A stretch of DNA of 52,577 nt. Source: an uncultured Clostridium sp. GTDB taxonomy: Bacteria; Bacillota; Clostridia; TANB77; CAG-508. Each line of letters begins with the position of its first letter. Position 1 is the first letter of the stretch. A model generated the notes under the pieces. The model saw only the letters and a list, made by a program, of their open reading frames with translations. It was not told the DNA's origin and did no database searches. A program made the translations under genes and the position numbers. This document shows positions 1 through 8,276 of the stretch, one piece after another. The stretch spans positions 1 to 52,577 of the forward strand of contig CANAZY010000009.1 of the NCBI GenBank assembly GCA_947365805.1, written 5' to 3'.

Positions 1-1617
1 ATAAAACGAATTTGCTATCGTGAATCTATGTTAGAAACAAAAGCTTCCAAACCAGAAGAAAAATCAAACTATGAAATGTATTACGAATTTAGTGAATCCA
101 TTAACCGTATTCCAAGTCATCGAATTCTTGCCATTAACCGTGGAGAAAAAGAAGAATTCTTAAAAGTAAAAATGGTAAAACCAGAAGAAAAAATTATTGA
201 TATCATAGAAAAAAGAGTCATCAAGGGACAAACCCAATTTACTCCATATTTAAAAGAATGTATTTTCGATAGTTGGAAACGATTAATCGAAAGTTCGATT
301 GAAAGAGAAATACGAAATGACTTAACCGAAAAAGCAGAAGAACAAGCCATCAAAGTATTTGGAAAAAATGCAAAACAACTATTATTAGGAGCACCACTAA
401 AAGGCTTAACCGTTATGGGATTCGACCCAGCATACAGAACCGGATGTAAAATCGCAGTCATAGACGAAACAGGAAAACTATTAGACACTGTAACGGTATA
501 TCCAACCGAACCACAAAACGATATAGAAGGTGCTTCAAGAACACTATTAGCACTTATCAAAAAACATCAGATTAACATGATTGCAATCGGAAATGGAACA
601 GCATCTAGAGAATCGGAACTATTTGTATCAGATTTAATCAAACAAGCAGACCATGAAGTATACTATGCCATCGTATCAGAAGCAGGAGCAAGTGTATATT
701 CTGCATCAAAATTAGCAACGGAAGAATATCCAGACATTAACGTATCGTTAAGAGGAGCGATTTCCATTGCAAGAAGACTACAAGACCCTTTAGCAGAACT
801 TGTAAAAATAGATCCAAAAGCAATTGGAGTAGGACAATATCAACACGATGTTAACCAAAAACGATTAGAAGAAAGCTTAACAGGTGTTGTAGAAGATGCT
901 GTAAATAAAGTCGGAGTCGATGTTAACACAGCAACTCCATCTCTACTTTCTTATGTGTCTGGACTAAACAGCACCATTAGTAAAAACATTGTAAAATACC
1001 GTGATGAAAACGGAAAATTGACTTCCAGAAAAGAACTATTAAACGTACCAAAATTAGGAAAAGTAGCCTTTACTCAATGTGCAGGATTCCTTCGTATTTA
1101 TGATGGAAAAAATCCATTAGAAATAACAGCAGTTCACCCAGAAAGCTACGAAAAAGCAGAAATGTTATTAAAACAAATTGGATACCAAGCAAAAGATATT
1201 CTAGATAAAGAAAAATTAAATGAAATTAAACAAAAATTAGAATGTTTAGAATTAGCAAAAACAGCAAAAGAATTAGACATAGGTGAAATGACATTAGCAG
1301 ACATCATACAAGAACTAACAAAACCAGGAAGAGACCCACGTGAAGATTTACCAAAACCAATCTTAAGAAGTGATGTGTTAAAACTAGAAGACTTACAAGA
1401 AGGAATGGTATTAACAGGAACAGTACGAAATGTTATCGACTTTGGAGCATTTGTAGACATTGGTGTAAAACACGATGGACTAGTACATATCTCCGAAATG
1501 AGTGATTCCTTTGTAAAAAATCCATCAGACATCGTATCTGTTGGAGACATTGTAAAAGTAAAAGTCATTGGAATTGATAAAGAAAGACAAAAAGTAAAAT
1601 TAAGTATGAAAATATAA
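1..1617 (+). CDS. tex: Tex-like S1 RNA-binding protein, 5' end outside window
   Basis: This is the C-terminal part, about 538 residues, of a Tex/YqgF-fold transcription accessory protein. The frame is open from base 1 with no stop, so the gene starts upstream; family members are about 720 residues, so roughly the first 180 are missing. Visible are the Tex-core segment AINRGEKEEFLKV, the YqgF RNase-H-like stretch beginning GFDPAYRTGCKIAVID, a helix-hairpin-helix region (SYVSGLNSTISKNIVKYR) and a C-terminal S1 domain (GTVRNVIDFGAFVDIGVKHDG). Tex binds nucleic acid and is thought to act in transcription or RNA quality control. No in-frame CGG codon was seen. The gene ends just before a strong hairpin shared with the convergent neighbour. 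Confidence 0.95.
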   Translation: MKRICYRESMLETKASKPEEKSNYEMYYEFSESINRIPSHRILAINRGEKEEFLKVKMVKPEEKIIDIIEKRVIKGQTQFTPYLKECIFDSWKRLIESSIEREIRNDLTEKAEEQAIKVFGKNAKQLLLGAPLKGLTVMGFDPAYRTGCKIAVIDETGKLLDTVTVYPTEPQNDIEGASRTLLALIKKHQINMIAIGNGTASRESELFVSDLIKQADHEVYYAIVSEAGASVYSASKLATEEYPDINVSLRGAISIARRLQDPLAELVKIDPKAIGVGQYQHDVNQKRLEESLTGVVEDAVNKVGVDVNTATPSLLSYVSGLNSTISKNIVKYRDENGKLTSRKELLNVPKLGKVAFTQCAGFLRIYDGKNPLEITAVHPESYEKAEMLLKQIGYQAKDILDKEKLNEIKQKLECLELAKTAKELDIGEMTLADIIQELTKPGRDPREDLPKPILRSDVLKLEDLQEGMVLTGTVRNVIDFGAFVDIGVKHDGLVHISEMSDSFVKNPSDIVSVGDIVKVKVIGIDKERQKVKLSMKI

Positions 1618-1620
1618 AAA

Positions 1621-1657
1621 GAACCCTCCGTCGGGACGAAGTCCTGACAGAGGGTTC
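1621..1657. terminator. Bidirectional hairpin terminator between tex and the DUF975 gene
   Basis: A long stem pairs GAACCCTC with GAGGGTTC and continues as GTCGGGAC/GTCCTGAC around a GAA loop. On the minus strand it is followed by a T run (complement of 1616-1620), so it best terminates the membrane-protein gene. On the plus strand the tail is weaker. Confidence 0.8.
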
Positions 1658-1666
1658 TTGAAATTC

Positions 1667-2446
1667 CTATTCTTCTACAACAGGATTATTTTCTTCTACC
1701 TTATTTTCATTTTGACCAGCTAATGTTTCATAGAAACAAACAAAGGTAACCATGATATAAGGCATTAACCATAATAGTCCAATATATAAAGTAAATACAG
1801 ATAAAATAGCCCATCCGATAAAAGTAAGACCTAACCAGAATAAGCTCCATCTATTACCTCTCATCATAGACTCACTTGATTCAACAATTTCCTTTCCAGA
1901 TTTATTTGGATTATCATATAAAATGTAATAAGATAATGAATATAAATATCCTTTTACAATTGCATAAATAATAGATGCAAAATATCCAATAAATCCAATC
2001 ATAGCAAGAGCACCAAATCCAGAAGAAACAGATCCATAATAACCGCTTCCGTAATTATGAAGTAAAATAGCTCCAGAAATAGAACCACCAATACCTGCTA
2101 TAAAAACAATTAAAAATACAATTACAAGTGCAACTGGAATAATCATTTTTAAAATCATATTACCAAATACACCCCATACTTTACCGAAATTTGAAAATCC
2201 GATATTCAAAAAATCAGTATAATTTACGTCTTCATCTCTTTTTAATTTCACAAAAGAAACTAAAAGTCCAAAAGAAAGAGGTAAAGAAATAACAAATTGT
2301 GCAAGTTGACCAATAACAGGAATTAAATTAAGAACAAAGCTTACAACAAACATAATTAAACCATAGCATAATGTAAGAAGTGCAGCTTTTCCCCATTTTC
2401 CTTTTAATGCTTCACGAGCACTTGCTCTTAAATTTGATGATATCAT
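1667..2446 (-). CDS. DUF975 family integral membrane protein
   Basis: A 259-residue polytopic membrane protein with about five to six hydrophobic segments. It starts ISSNLRASAREALKGKWG and has the conserved C-terminal pattern in which LYSLSYYILYDNP is followed by ESMMRGNRW and LFWLGLTFIGW, which I recognise as the DUF975 family of Clostridia. Its biochemical role is unknown. The start is fixed by an AGGAGG sequence at 2453-2459 seven bases upstream of ATG. It is convergent with tex and divergent from the protease gene. The C-terminal tail is acidic (EENNPVVEE). Confidence 0.85.
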   Translation of the reverse strand: MISSNLRASAREALKGKWGKAALLTLCYGLIMFVVSFVLNLIPVIGQLAQFVISLPLSFGLLVSFVKLKRDEDVNYTDFLNIGFSNFGKVWGVFGNMILKMIIPVALVIVFLIVFIAGIGGSISGAILLHNYGSGYYGSVSSGFGALAMIGFIGYFASIIYAIVKGYLYSLSYYILYDNPNKSGKEIVESSESMMRGNRWSLFWLGLTFIGWAILSVFTLYIGLLWLMPYIMVTFVCFYETLAGQNENKVEENNPVVEE

Positions 2447-2654
2447 ATAAACATCCTCCTTTTATTATATTTTATTCGACTTAATAGTACATTAATTTAA
2501 ATAATATGTCAATATAAATAAGTCTAAAAAACAAATTGAAAGTAAATGAATGCTTTCTTTTTTATTTATATTCATAATTACTTAGAAAAATAATAAGAAA
2601 ATGATTAAATCTAAAATAACTGGAAAAACTTTAAAAAATAAAGAAGGTGTGAAT

Positions 2655-3792
2655 ATGAAAAAGAAACGAAGAAACCAAATAAAAGACAATACAAGAATTG
2701 TTGTGGTAACTATGAGTATCCTGTTTTTCTTAACCATATCAGGGTTCTATTTGTTTAATTGGTACATAAATATTGATATTGCAACTCCAAAACAACAAGA
2801 AACCTATACAGCACAAAGAACCGCTCAAACAGTAGCAGATGTTAAAGAAGAAGATAAAACAATTTCTGAAATGATTGAAGAAGTTTCGAGTTGCGTTGTA
2901 GGAATTTCTAAATTAAAAAACAATGGAAATTCGATTTTTCTAAAAGATGGAACCACAAAACTAGGGTTAGGAACTGGTATGATTGTATCCGAAAACGGCT
3001 ATATTTTAACCAATGAACATGTATCTGGAGCAAGCCTGAGTCAATGTTACGTCACATTAGAAAATGGAAAAAACTATACAGCAAATGTAGTATGGTCAGA
3101 TTCAGACTTGGATTTAGCCATTATCAAAATTAATGCAAAAGGATTGCGATACGTAACACTAGGGGATTCCGACCAAATTAAAGTAGGTGGAAGGGTATAT
3201 GCAATTGGAAACCCTATCGGATTTGAGTTTCAAAGAACGGTTACCAGTGGAATTATTAGTGCAATCAATCGAACCATTAAAATTGAAGAAAACGAAAAAA
3301 GCTCCTATATGGAAGATTTAATTCAAACCGATGCAACCATCAATCCGGGAAACAGTGGAGGGCCACTCATTAATGCAAACCGGAGAAGTCATTGGCGTTA
3401 ATTCCATAAAAATTACTTCAGCCGAAGGAATTGGATTTGCAAGCCCTATTAATATGGTAAAACCAATCATTGAAAGCTATCAAAAAACAGACCAATTTGA
3501 AGAACCATCCTTAGGAATTTATGCCTACGATAAACAAGTTATTCCCTATTTAGATAATAGTATCAATATAGAAAACGGAATTTATGTTATCGATATTCAA
3601 ACCAATGGACCAGCAGCAACTGCAGGAATAAAACCAAATGACATTATTCTAAAAATTGATGGAAAACCTCTAAATAAGATGACAGAGCTTAGGAGCTATA
3701 TCTATACCAAAAATATAGGAGATGAAATAACAGTACAAGTATTAAGAAGAGGTATTATTACCCCTGTAAAAATTGTATTGGGAAAAAAATAA
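2655..3792 (+). CDS. HtrA/DegP-like membrane-anchored serine protease, +1 shift at CGG
   Basis: A trypsin-like HtrA protease with one N-terminal membrane anchor (residues about 14-36), a protease domain and a C-terminal PDZ domain (about 285-375). Triad residues are H122 (TNEHV), D153 (DLDLAI) and S234 (PGNSGGPL). The ATG at 2655 is chosen over 2601 because AAGGTG lies just upstream. The first frame runs to codon CGG at 3381-3383 and stops at 3401. Skipping C3381 gives GGA and the family sequence NANGEVIGVN, then an open frame to 3792, for 378 residues in all. HtrA proteases degrade misfolded envelope proteins. Either the gene is broken by one base, or it is expressed through +1 frameshifting at CGG as in eight other sites here. 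A GC-rich hairpin follows the stop. Confidence 0.85.
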
Positions 3793-3799
3793 AAATGTA

Positions 3800-3840
3800 G
3801 GGGGTGCACATCATGCGGCCCCCCTTAAATTAATTTTTTT
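3800..3840. terminator. Hairpin with T run after htrA, part of a GTAGGGG repeat
   Basis: A GGGGG (3800-3804) / CCCCC (3819-3823) stem is followed by a T-rich tail at 3834-3840, giving a terminator for the plus-strand protease gene. It reaches the stop codon of the convergent phosphoribosyltransferase gene. The preceding TGTAGGGG resembles repeats at 26350, 32604 and 42473. Confidence 0.65.
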
Positions 3841-4693
3841 ATAAACCATAAAAATGACTATCGATACAAAGCTTAACACGTCCAGCAGTTTTTGCATCAG
3901 CATGTAACGCGTTTTCGATAAATTCTGGATGTTCTTTTACGAATTTTTCCATACTTCCATCTGGATCAGCAATAAAGTTGCGAACTAATTGCAATTGTGC
4001 TTCATCAATCATACCTTTTTCAAAAGCCATTTCAAATAAAGCTTCATCGATTTGTGCAATACTAAAGGCACGAATACCTAAATCTTCTAATCTTTCTTTT
4101 CCACCTTGCATTCTATCAACTAATACAAGACTCCAAACAAGTTCACCACCTAAATCTTGAATAGCAGGAATCCATGCACGAATATAGCTAGAAGCCTGGT
4201 TCATTAAATCCGCAATATGTAATACTTTTTTTCCATTTAAAGAAGTAGTAACTTTTGTGTTTTCAAAACGAGAATCGCTTTCTACACTGGTTAAATCTTT
4301 AAAAATAGTAAGATGTGGTTTCTCTAAAAGATAAGAAGCGATAACACTAAAATACCAATCTCTTCTTTCTCCACCAGAAATACAATCAATCTCATCTACA
4401 TTGATATTAGATTTAATAAATTCTATCATTTCAGTAACAACATCGTGGAAAATGGAATTGTTTTCATATTGATTTAATACTTTATCTAATAATTTTTTTG
4501 GTAAGTTTAATTTTTCATCTTTATTTTCATCAATAAAACTTAAGAAATTTGCAGCATCTTCTTCACTACCATAAACAAAGTGAGTATTGATAAAATAAGG
4601 ACCAATTTTTCCAGAAGTATACCAGAAAGGTTTATCACCATGACATACTTTAACAGCATTTGTTTCAAATAAATGTGATTTTAAGTTATTCAT
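3839..4693 (-). CDS. Orotate phosphoribosyltransferase-like protein (PyrE-like)
   Basis: A 284-residue phosphoribosyltransferase-fold protein. WYTSGKIGPYFI matches the substrate-facing N-terminal motif of PyrE, and GKKVLHIADLMNQASS occupies the place of the PRPP-binding loop, although it is divergent from the usual DD(V/L)xTxG. It is longer than classical PyrE (about 210 residues), with an extra helical region at about 55-95 and a C-terminal extension. A role in UMP synthesis (orotate plus PRPP to OMP) fits, because the pyrC-F-K-D operon 2.3 kb away lacks pyrE. The start has a GGAGG-like site upstream. The divergent PRPP loop makes another base-phosphoribosyltransferase activity possible. Confidence 0.7.
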   Translation of the reverse strand: MNNLKSHLFETNAVKVCHGDKPFWYTSGKIGPYFINTHFVYGSEEDAANFLSFIDENKDEKLNLPKKLLDKVLNQYENNSIFHDVVTEMIEFIKSNINVDEIDCISGGERRDWYFSVIASYLLEKPHLTIFKDLTSVESDSRFENTKVTTSLNGKKVLHIADLMNQASSYIRAWIPAIQDLGGELVWSLVLVDRMQGGKERLEDLGIRAFSIAQIDEALFEMAFEKGMIDEAQLQLVRNFIADPDGSMEKFVKEHPEFIENALHADAKTAGRVKLCIDSHFYGL

Positions 4694-4766
4694 ATCATAA
4701 CCTCCTTAAAGATTCTTTTACTATCATAAAATAAAACACGAATAATGTCAATAACCATAAACATAA

Positions 4767-4811
4767 AAATCCACAAAGTTATACACATATGTGGATAACT
4801 TTTGTGGATAA
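4767..4811. promoter_or_regulatory. Cluster of DnaA boxes upstream of the PyrE-like gene
   Basis: Two perfect DnaA boxes in the TGTGGATAA orientation lie at 4790-4798 and 4803-4811. An opposite-strand TTATACACA box lies at 4779-4787, and a degenerate AAATCCACA at 4767-4775. They sit between two minus-strand genes, immediately upstream of the PyrE-like gene. DnaA may regulate that promoter or be titrated here. No dnaA or dnaN gene is in the window, so a replication origin is not supported. Confidence 0.6.
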
Positions 4812-4825
4812 TGTGTGAATAGAGG

Positions 4826-6055
4826 TTATCGAATAAGCTGATACCAAGTTTGGAAAAGGTATCCTGCCATACTCCACAACGTAATTTGAGAAACATCTTT
4901 TTCCGCAATAATATTGGAACGTCCAACAATTTCTCCATCTAAAGAATACGTAACTTCTCCTAAAACTTGACCTCTTGTAACAGGAGCTTGAACCGTATCT
5001 TGTAAATTTACGTTCTGTACTAAGTTTTTCTCTTCTCCTTTTTTTACTAAGGTGCCTGTAGAATGTTCTAAAATAGCATTAACCTCTTTAAGTGTTCCTT
5101 TGCCAACAGTTACCGATTTTACAATATCATCTTTTTTACCAAATTCACTGTAAGAATAAGTATTAAAACCATAATCTAATAACTTAGTGGCTTCTGCAAA
5201 ACGAACTTTAGTATTTGGAGCTTTTAAAACAACAGCAATTAAGGACAAACCATCACGAGTAGCCGAAGCCGATAAATTATATAAAGCAACAGAAGTAGAG
5301 CCAGTCTTTAAACCAGTAGCACCTTTATAATTACGAATTAGTTTATTGGTATTTACCAAAGATGATTTTCCATCACGCAAACTATCCATCCAAATGGTTG
5401 TATAATTCGTAATGGTAGGATGATTTACTAATAATTCACGAGACATTAAGGAAATATCATAAGCAGAGGTCACATGACCATCTTCGTCAATTCCATGGCA
5501 ATTTTTAAAAGTAGTATCATTCATACCAAGTGCTTTTGCTTTGTCATTCATTTGAATGACAAAAGCTTCTTCCGAACCTGCTAGATACTCTGCCATAGCA
5601 ACCGTACAATCATTAGCAGAAACAACACAAATTGCCTTTAACATCTCATTTACACTTAGTGTCTCACGAGGATCTAACCAAATTTGAGACCCACCCATAG
5701 AAGTAGCATTTTGGCTACAAGGAATTTTGGTATCTAATGTAATTCTACCATTATCCAAAGCCTCCATAATCAACAAAATCGTCATAACCTTTGTAACACT
5801 AGCAGGTCTTAATTTTTCATGCATATTATGGTCATACAAAACCTTACCACTATTTTGCTCAATCAAAACAGCACCACCACATTCTAAATTAAGAGAAGTA
5901 GAATTATCAGTAGTGTTTGCACTAACAGAAGAAGTAACTACATCGCTAGACCAAACATACACATCTTCACTTGCAAGTGAAAAAACAGGAAACAAAAAAC
6001 TTATCATAAATATAAGCAAAACAACTTTTGCTATAAATTTTCGATTCATAAACAT
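4826..6055 (-). CDS. D-alanyl-D-alanine carboxypeptidase (DacF-type PBP)
   Basis: A 409-residue low-molecular-weight penicillin-binding protein. It has an N-terminal signal segment (residues 1-29), then the SxxK active site S86-V-T-K89, the SxN motif S146-A-N148 and the KTG motif K250-T-G252. It would trim the terminal D-Ala from peptidoglycan stem peptides outside the membrane. The region after residue 290 fits the C-terminal PBP5/6 beta domain. The start codon has GGAGGT at 6062-6067, seven bases away. The C-terminal helix (WSMAGYLFQTWYQLIR) could be the amphipathic membrane anchor typical of the family. Confidence 0.93.
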   Translation of the reverse strand: MFMNRKFIAKVVLLIFMISFLFPVFSLASEDVYVWSSDVVTSSVSANTTDNSTSLNLECGGAVLIEQNSGKVLYDHNMHEKLRPASVTKVMTILLIMEALDNGRITLDTKIPCSQNATSMGGSQIWLDPRETLSVNEMLKAICVVSANDCTVAMAEYLAGSEEAFVIQMNDKAKALGMNDTTFKNCHGIDEDGHVTSAYDISLMSRELLVNHPTITNYTTIWMDSLRDGKSSLVNTNKLIRNYKGATGLKTGSTSVALYNLSASATRDGLSLIAVVLKAPNTKVRFAEATKLLDYGFNTYSYSEFGKKDDIVKSVTVGKGTLKEVNAILEHSTGTLVKKGEEKNLVQNVNLQDTVQAPVTRGQVLGEVTYSLDGEIVGRSNIIAEKDVSQITLWSMAGYLFQTWYQLIR

Positions 6056-6120
6056 AAAAAAACCTCCATAACAATGATTACTAAACCATATGCAAAATGG
6101 AGATAAAATAGAATAAGAAC

Positions 6121-6525
6121 TTATCTACTTAATCGTAAATATTCTTTTAAGGCTTGTTGTAATACTTGCGAAAAATTAACTTTATTTTTTTCGGCAAAAT
6201 CATTAAGCCATTTAGGAATCGTTAAAGTCTTTTTTACAGAACTGTTTTCTACACTCATTCGAAATAAAGGCATATTTACTTCAACAAGAATAGCTCTTTC
6301 ATTTTTATTTAATTGAATTTCATTTAATTTGCTAGGCTCTGGTAAAACTTCATTGTCTTCTTCAGCACAAACAAGATATAAACCTAGGGCATCTTTTGCC
6401 ATATATAATGCTTCTTCATCATTAGAAGCACAAGAAATACATCCAGCTAAATCTGGAAATGAAATTGATATCCCATCTTCATCATAACTAAAAACAGAGG
6501 GATACATATAATAATCTTTTTTCAT
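6121..6525 (-). CDS. hicB: HicB antitoxin
   Basis: About 134 residues. The N-terminal half is the HicB partial RNase-H-like fold (DEDGISISFPDLAGC, then DEEALYMAKDALG). The C-terminal half (TLTIPKWLNDFAEKNKVNFS) is a ribbon-helix-helix DNA-binding domain. HicB neutralises HicA and represses the operon. ATG at 6525 is preferred to TTG at 6531, because AAGGAG at 6535-6540 is nine bases from the ATG and only three from the TTG. That binding site overlaps the hicA stop, so the two genes are translationally close. Confidence 0.92.
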   Translation of the reverse strand: MKKDYYMYPSVFSYDEDGISISFPDLAGCISCASNDEEALYMAKDALGLYLVCAEEDNEVLPEPSKLNEIQLNKNERAILVEVNMPLFRMSVENSSVKKTLTIPKWLNDFAEKNKVNFSQVLQQALKEYLRLSR

Positions 6526-6539
6526 AAACAAGAACTCCT

Positions 6540-6740
6540 TTAATGTAATATAAGACCAGATTGTTTTTCAATGCTTTTTAATGTTCCAATTGGAAAGTCT
6601 TTTCTTGGATGAGGAACAACGACTCTTCCTTTTTTAGAGGGATGTTTAAATGAGTGATGACTGCCTGTAGCAGACTGATACTCATACCAACCGTCTTTGA
6701 TAAGAAGTTTAATAATTTCTTTTGATGAATAACTCTTCAA
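6540..6740 (-). CDS. hicA: HicA mRNA-interferase toxin
   Basis: A 66-residue double-stranded-RNA-binding-fold toxin, with KLLIKDGWYEYQSATGSHHSF followed by VVPHPRKDFPIGTLKSI. The conserved His (H28) in GSHH is the catalytic residue of the family. It starts at TTG with AAGGAGA at 6748-6754 upstream. It precedes hicB, the usual toxin-first order of hicAB operons. Confidence 0.92.
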   Translation of the reverse strand: MKSYSSKEIIKLLIKDGWYEYQSATGSHHSFKHPSKKGRVVVPHPRKDFPIGTLKSIEKQSGLILH

Positions 6741-6763
6741 ATTGAATTCTCCTTACATATTAA

Positions 6764-6792
6764 ATTATAGCACGTACCATAACACGTGTCAA
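6764..6792 (-). promoter_or_regulatory. hicAB promoter with embedded palindromic operator
   Basis: On the minus strand there is a perfect TTGACA, a 17-bp spacer and a perfect TATAAT. The spacer contains CACGT and ACGTG arms separated by eight bases (6771-6788), a dyad well placed for binding by the HicB ribbon-helix-helix domain, giving autorepression. Confidence 0.8.
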
Positions 6793-6927
6793 TAAAAAAT
6801 GATTTGTTGGGAAAATAATTTAGAAAAAAATTATTTAGAAACAACAGCTATACTAAATATAATATATAATTTTATAAAAAGCAATAGTAGTATAAAGTTA
6901 GTAGTATAAACAAATTTATTAAAAATA

Positions 6928-6956
6928 TTGCAAAAGCCTATGGGAAATGATAGAAT
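6928..6956 (+). promoter_or_regulatory. Promoter of the pyr operon
   Basis: TTGCAA at 6928-6933, 17-bp spacer, TAGAAT at 6951-6956. The untranslated leader would be only about 24 bases, too short for a PyrR-type attenuator, and no such structure is seen. Upstream, 6793-6927 is AT-rich with short direct repeats (GTAGTATAAA at 6886-6912). Confidence 0.65.
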
Positions 6957-6986
6957 GAGTCAAGGAAAAATAATAGGAGGTAACAT

Positions 6987-8261
6987 ATGACAATCTTACT
7001 AAAAAACGGAACTATAATTGATTATGCATCAAGATGCAATCAAAAAATGGATATCTTAGTAGAAGATAATAAAATTGTAAAAATTGCAAACCAAATTAAT
7101 GATGTAGCAGATAACACCATTGACTGTACAGGATTAATGGTAATGCCTGGAATGATTGATATGCACTGTCATTTAAGACAACCAGGGTTTGAATACAAAG
7201 AAACCATTGAAACTGGTTCAAAAAGTGCAGTAAAAGGTGGATTTACAACAATTTGTCCTATGCCAAATACAAAGCCAACTCCAGATAATAAAGAAGTATT
7301 AAAAGAAATTATAGAAGAAGCAAAACGAGTAAATCTATGTAATGTTCTTCCATATGCAAGTGTTTCCAAAGGAGAAAAAGGAGAAGAATTAGTTGATTTT
7401 GAAGAAATGAAACAAGCAGGAGCAATTGCTTTCTCAGATGATGGAATGCCAGTTGTAAATGCAAAAATGATGAGACAAGCCATGATAAATGCTGATTTAC
7501 AAGATAGTTTTGTTGCATCTCATTGTGAAGAAAAATCAGTAGCAGCAGGTGCAATCAATGCAGGAGAAGTAGCAGATAAATTAGGAGTAGAAGGAGTATT
7601 ACCAGAAGCAGAAGAAATTATGGCAGCTCGTGAAATTGTTATATCAGAAACCAATCAAGTAAGAGGTCATATCTGTCATATAAGTACAAAAACATCAGTA
7701 GCGATGATTCGTGATGCCAAAAAACGTGGCGTAAAAATCACTTGTGAAACATGCCCACACTACTACAGCTTTACAGTAAAAGAAGTATTAACATCCGGAA
7801 CCAATGCAAAAATGAATCCACCACTAAGAGAAGAAGAAGATAGACTTGCTATCATAAAAGGATTACAAGATGGAACCATAGATGCCATCATCACAGACCA
7901 TGCACCACATAGCGAAGAAGAAAAACAAAAACCACTAAGCCAGGCACCAAATGGAATTATTGGATTTGAAACAGCTCTTGCAGCAAGCATTACCAACCTA
8001 ATCGAACCAAAACACTTAAGTTACTTAGATTTAGTTCGCCTAACATCATACACACCTGCAAAACTATTAAAATTAGACACAAAAGGACAACTAAAAGAAG
8101 GATATGACGCAGACATTACCATCTTTGATCCGAACATGGAATACGTATATGAAAAAGAAAGCATTGTATCAAAATCCCAAAACACACCATTTATCGGTAA
8201 AACATTAAAAGGAAAAGTCATGTACACCATCGTAGGTGGAAGAATCGTATACGAAAAATAA
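6987..8261 (+). CDS. pyrC: Dihydroorotase
   Basis: A 424-residue class I dihydroorotase of the amidohydrolase fold, which interconverts carbamoyl-aspartate and dihydroorotate in pyrimidine synthesis. Metal ligands H60 and H62 lie in DMHCHLRQPG, and the catalytic Asp in TDHAPH is D304. SHCEE, HICHIST and NPPLR motifs are also present. AGGAGG at 6975-6980 sets the ATG. It is the first gene of a tight four-gene operon with 15-16-base gaps, each gap holding a GGAGA-type site. Confidence 0.96.
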   Translation: MTILLKNGTIIDYASRCNQKMDILVEDNKIVKIANQINDVADNTIDCTGLMVMPGMIDMHCHLRQPGFEYKETIETGSKSAVKGGFTTICPMPNTKPTPDNKEVLKEIIEEAKRVNLCNVLPYASVSKGEKGEELVDFEEMKQAGAIAFSDDGMPVVNAKMMRQAMINADLQDSFVASHCEEKSVAAGAINAGEVADKLGVEGVLPEAEEIMAAREIVISETNQVRGHICHISTKTSVAMIRDAKKRGVKITCETCPHYYSFTVKEVLTSGTNAKMNPPLREEEDRLAIIKGLQDGTIDAIITDHAPHSEEEKQKPLSQAPNGIIGFETALAASITNLIEPKHLSYLDLVRLTSYTPAKLLKLDTKGQLKEGYDADITIFDPNMEYVYEKESIVSKSQNTPFIGKTLKGKVMYTIVGGRIVYEK

Positions 8262-8276
8262 AGGAGAGAAAAAATC

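Noticed and set aside
4767..4811. Chromosomal replication origin
   Set aside because: DnaA boxes are present, but no dnaA, dnaN or rpmH genes, no clear AT-rich unwinding repeats and no gene-orientation switch typical of oriC are seen.
4690..4938. 82-residue minus-strand reading frame
   Set aside because: It overlaps the 3' end of the carboxypeptidase gene in another frame and the DnaA-box region, and has no ribosome binding site.
7309..7554. Leu-rich antisense reading frames inside pyrC, pyrF, purL and other genes
   Set aside because: They lie opposite strongly conserved genes, have no binding sites and show the Leu/His-rich composition of shadow frames.
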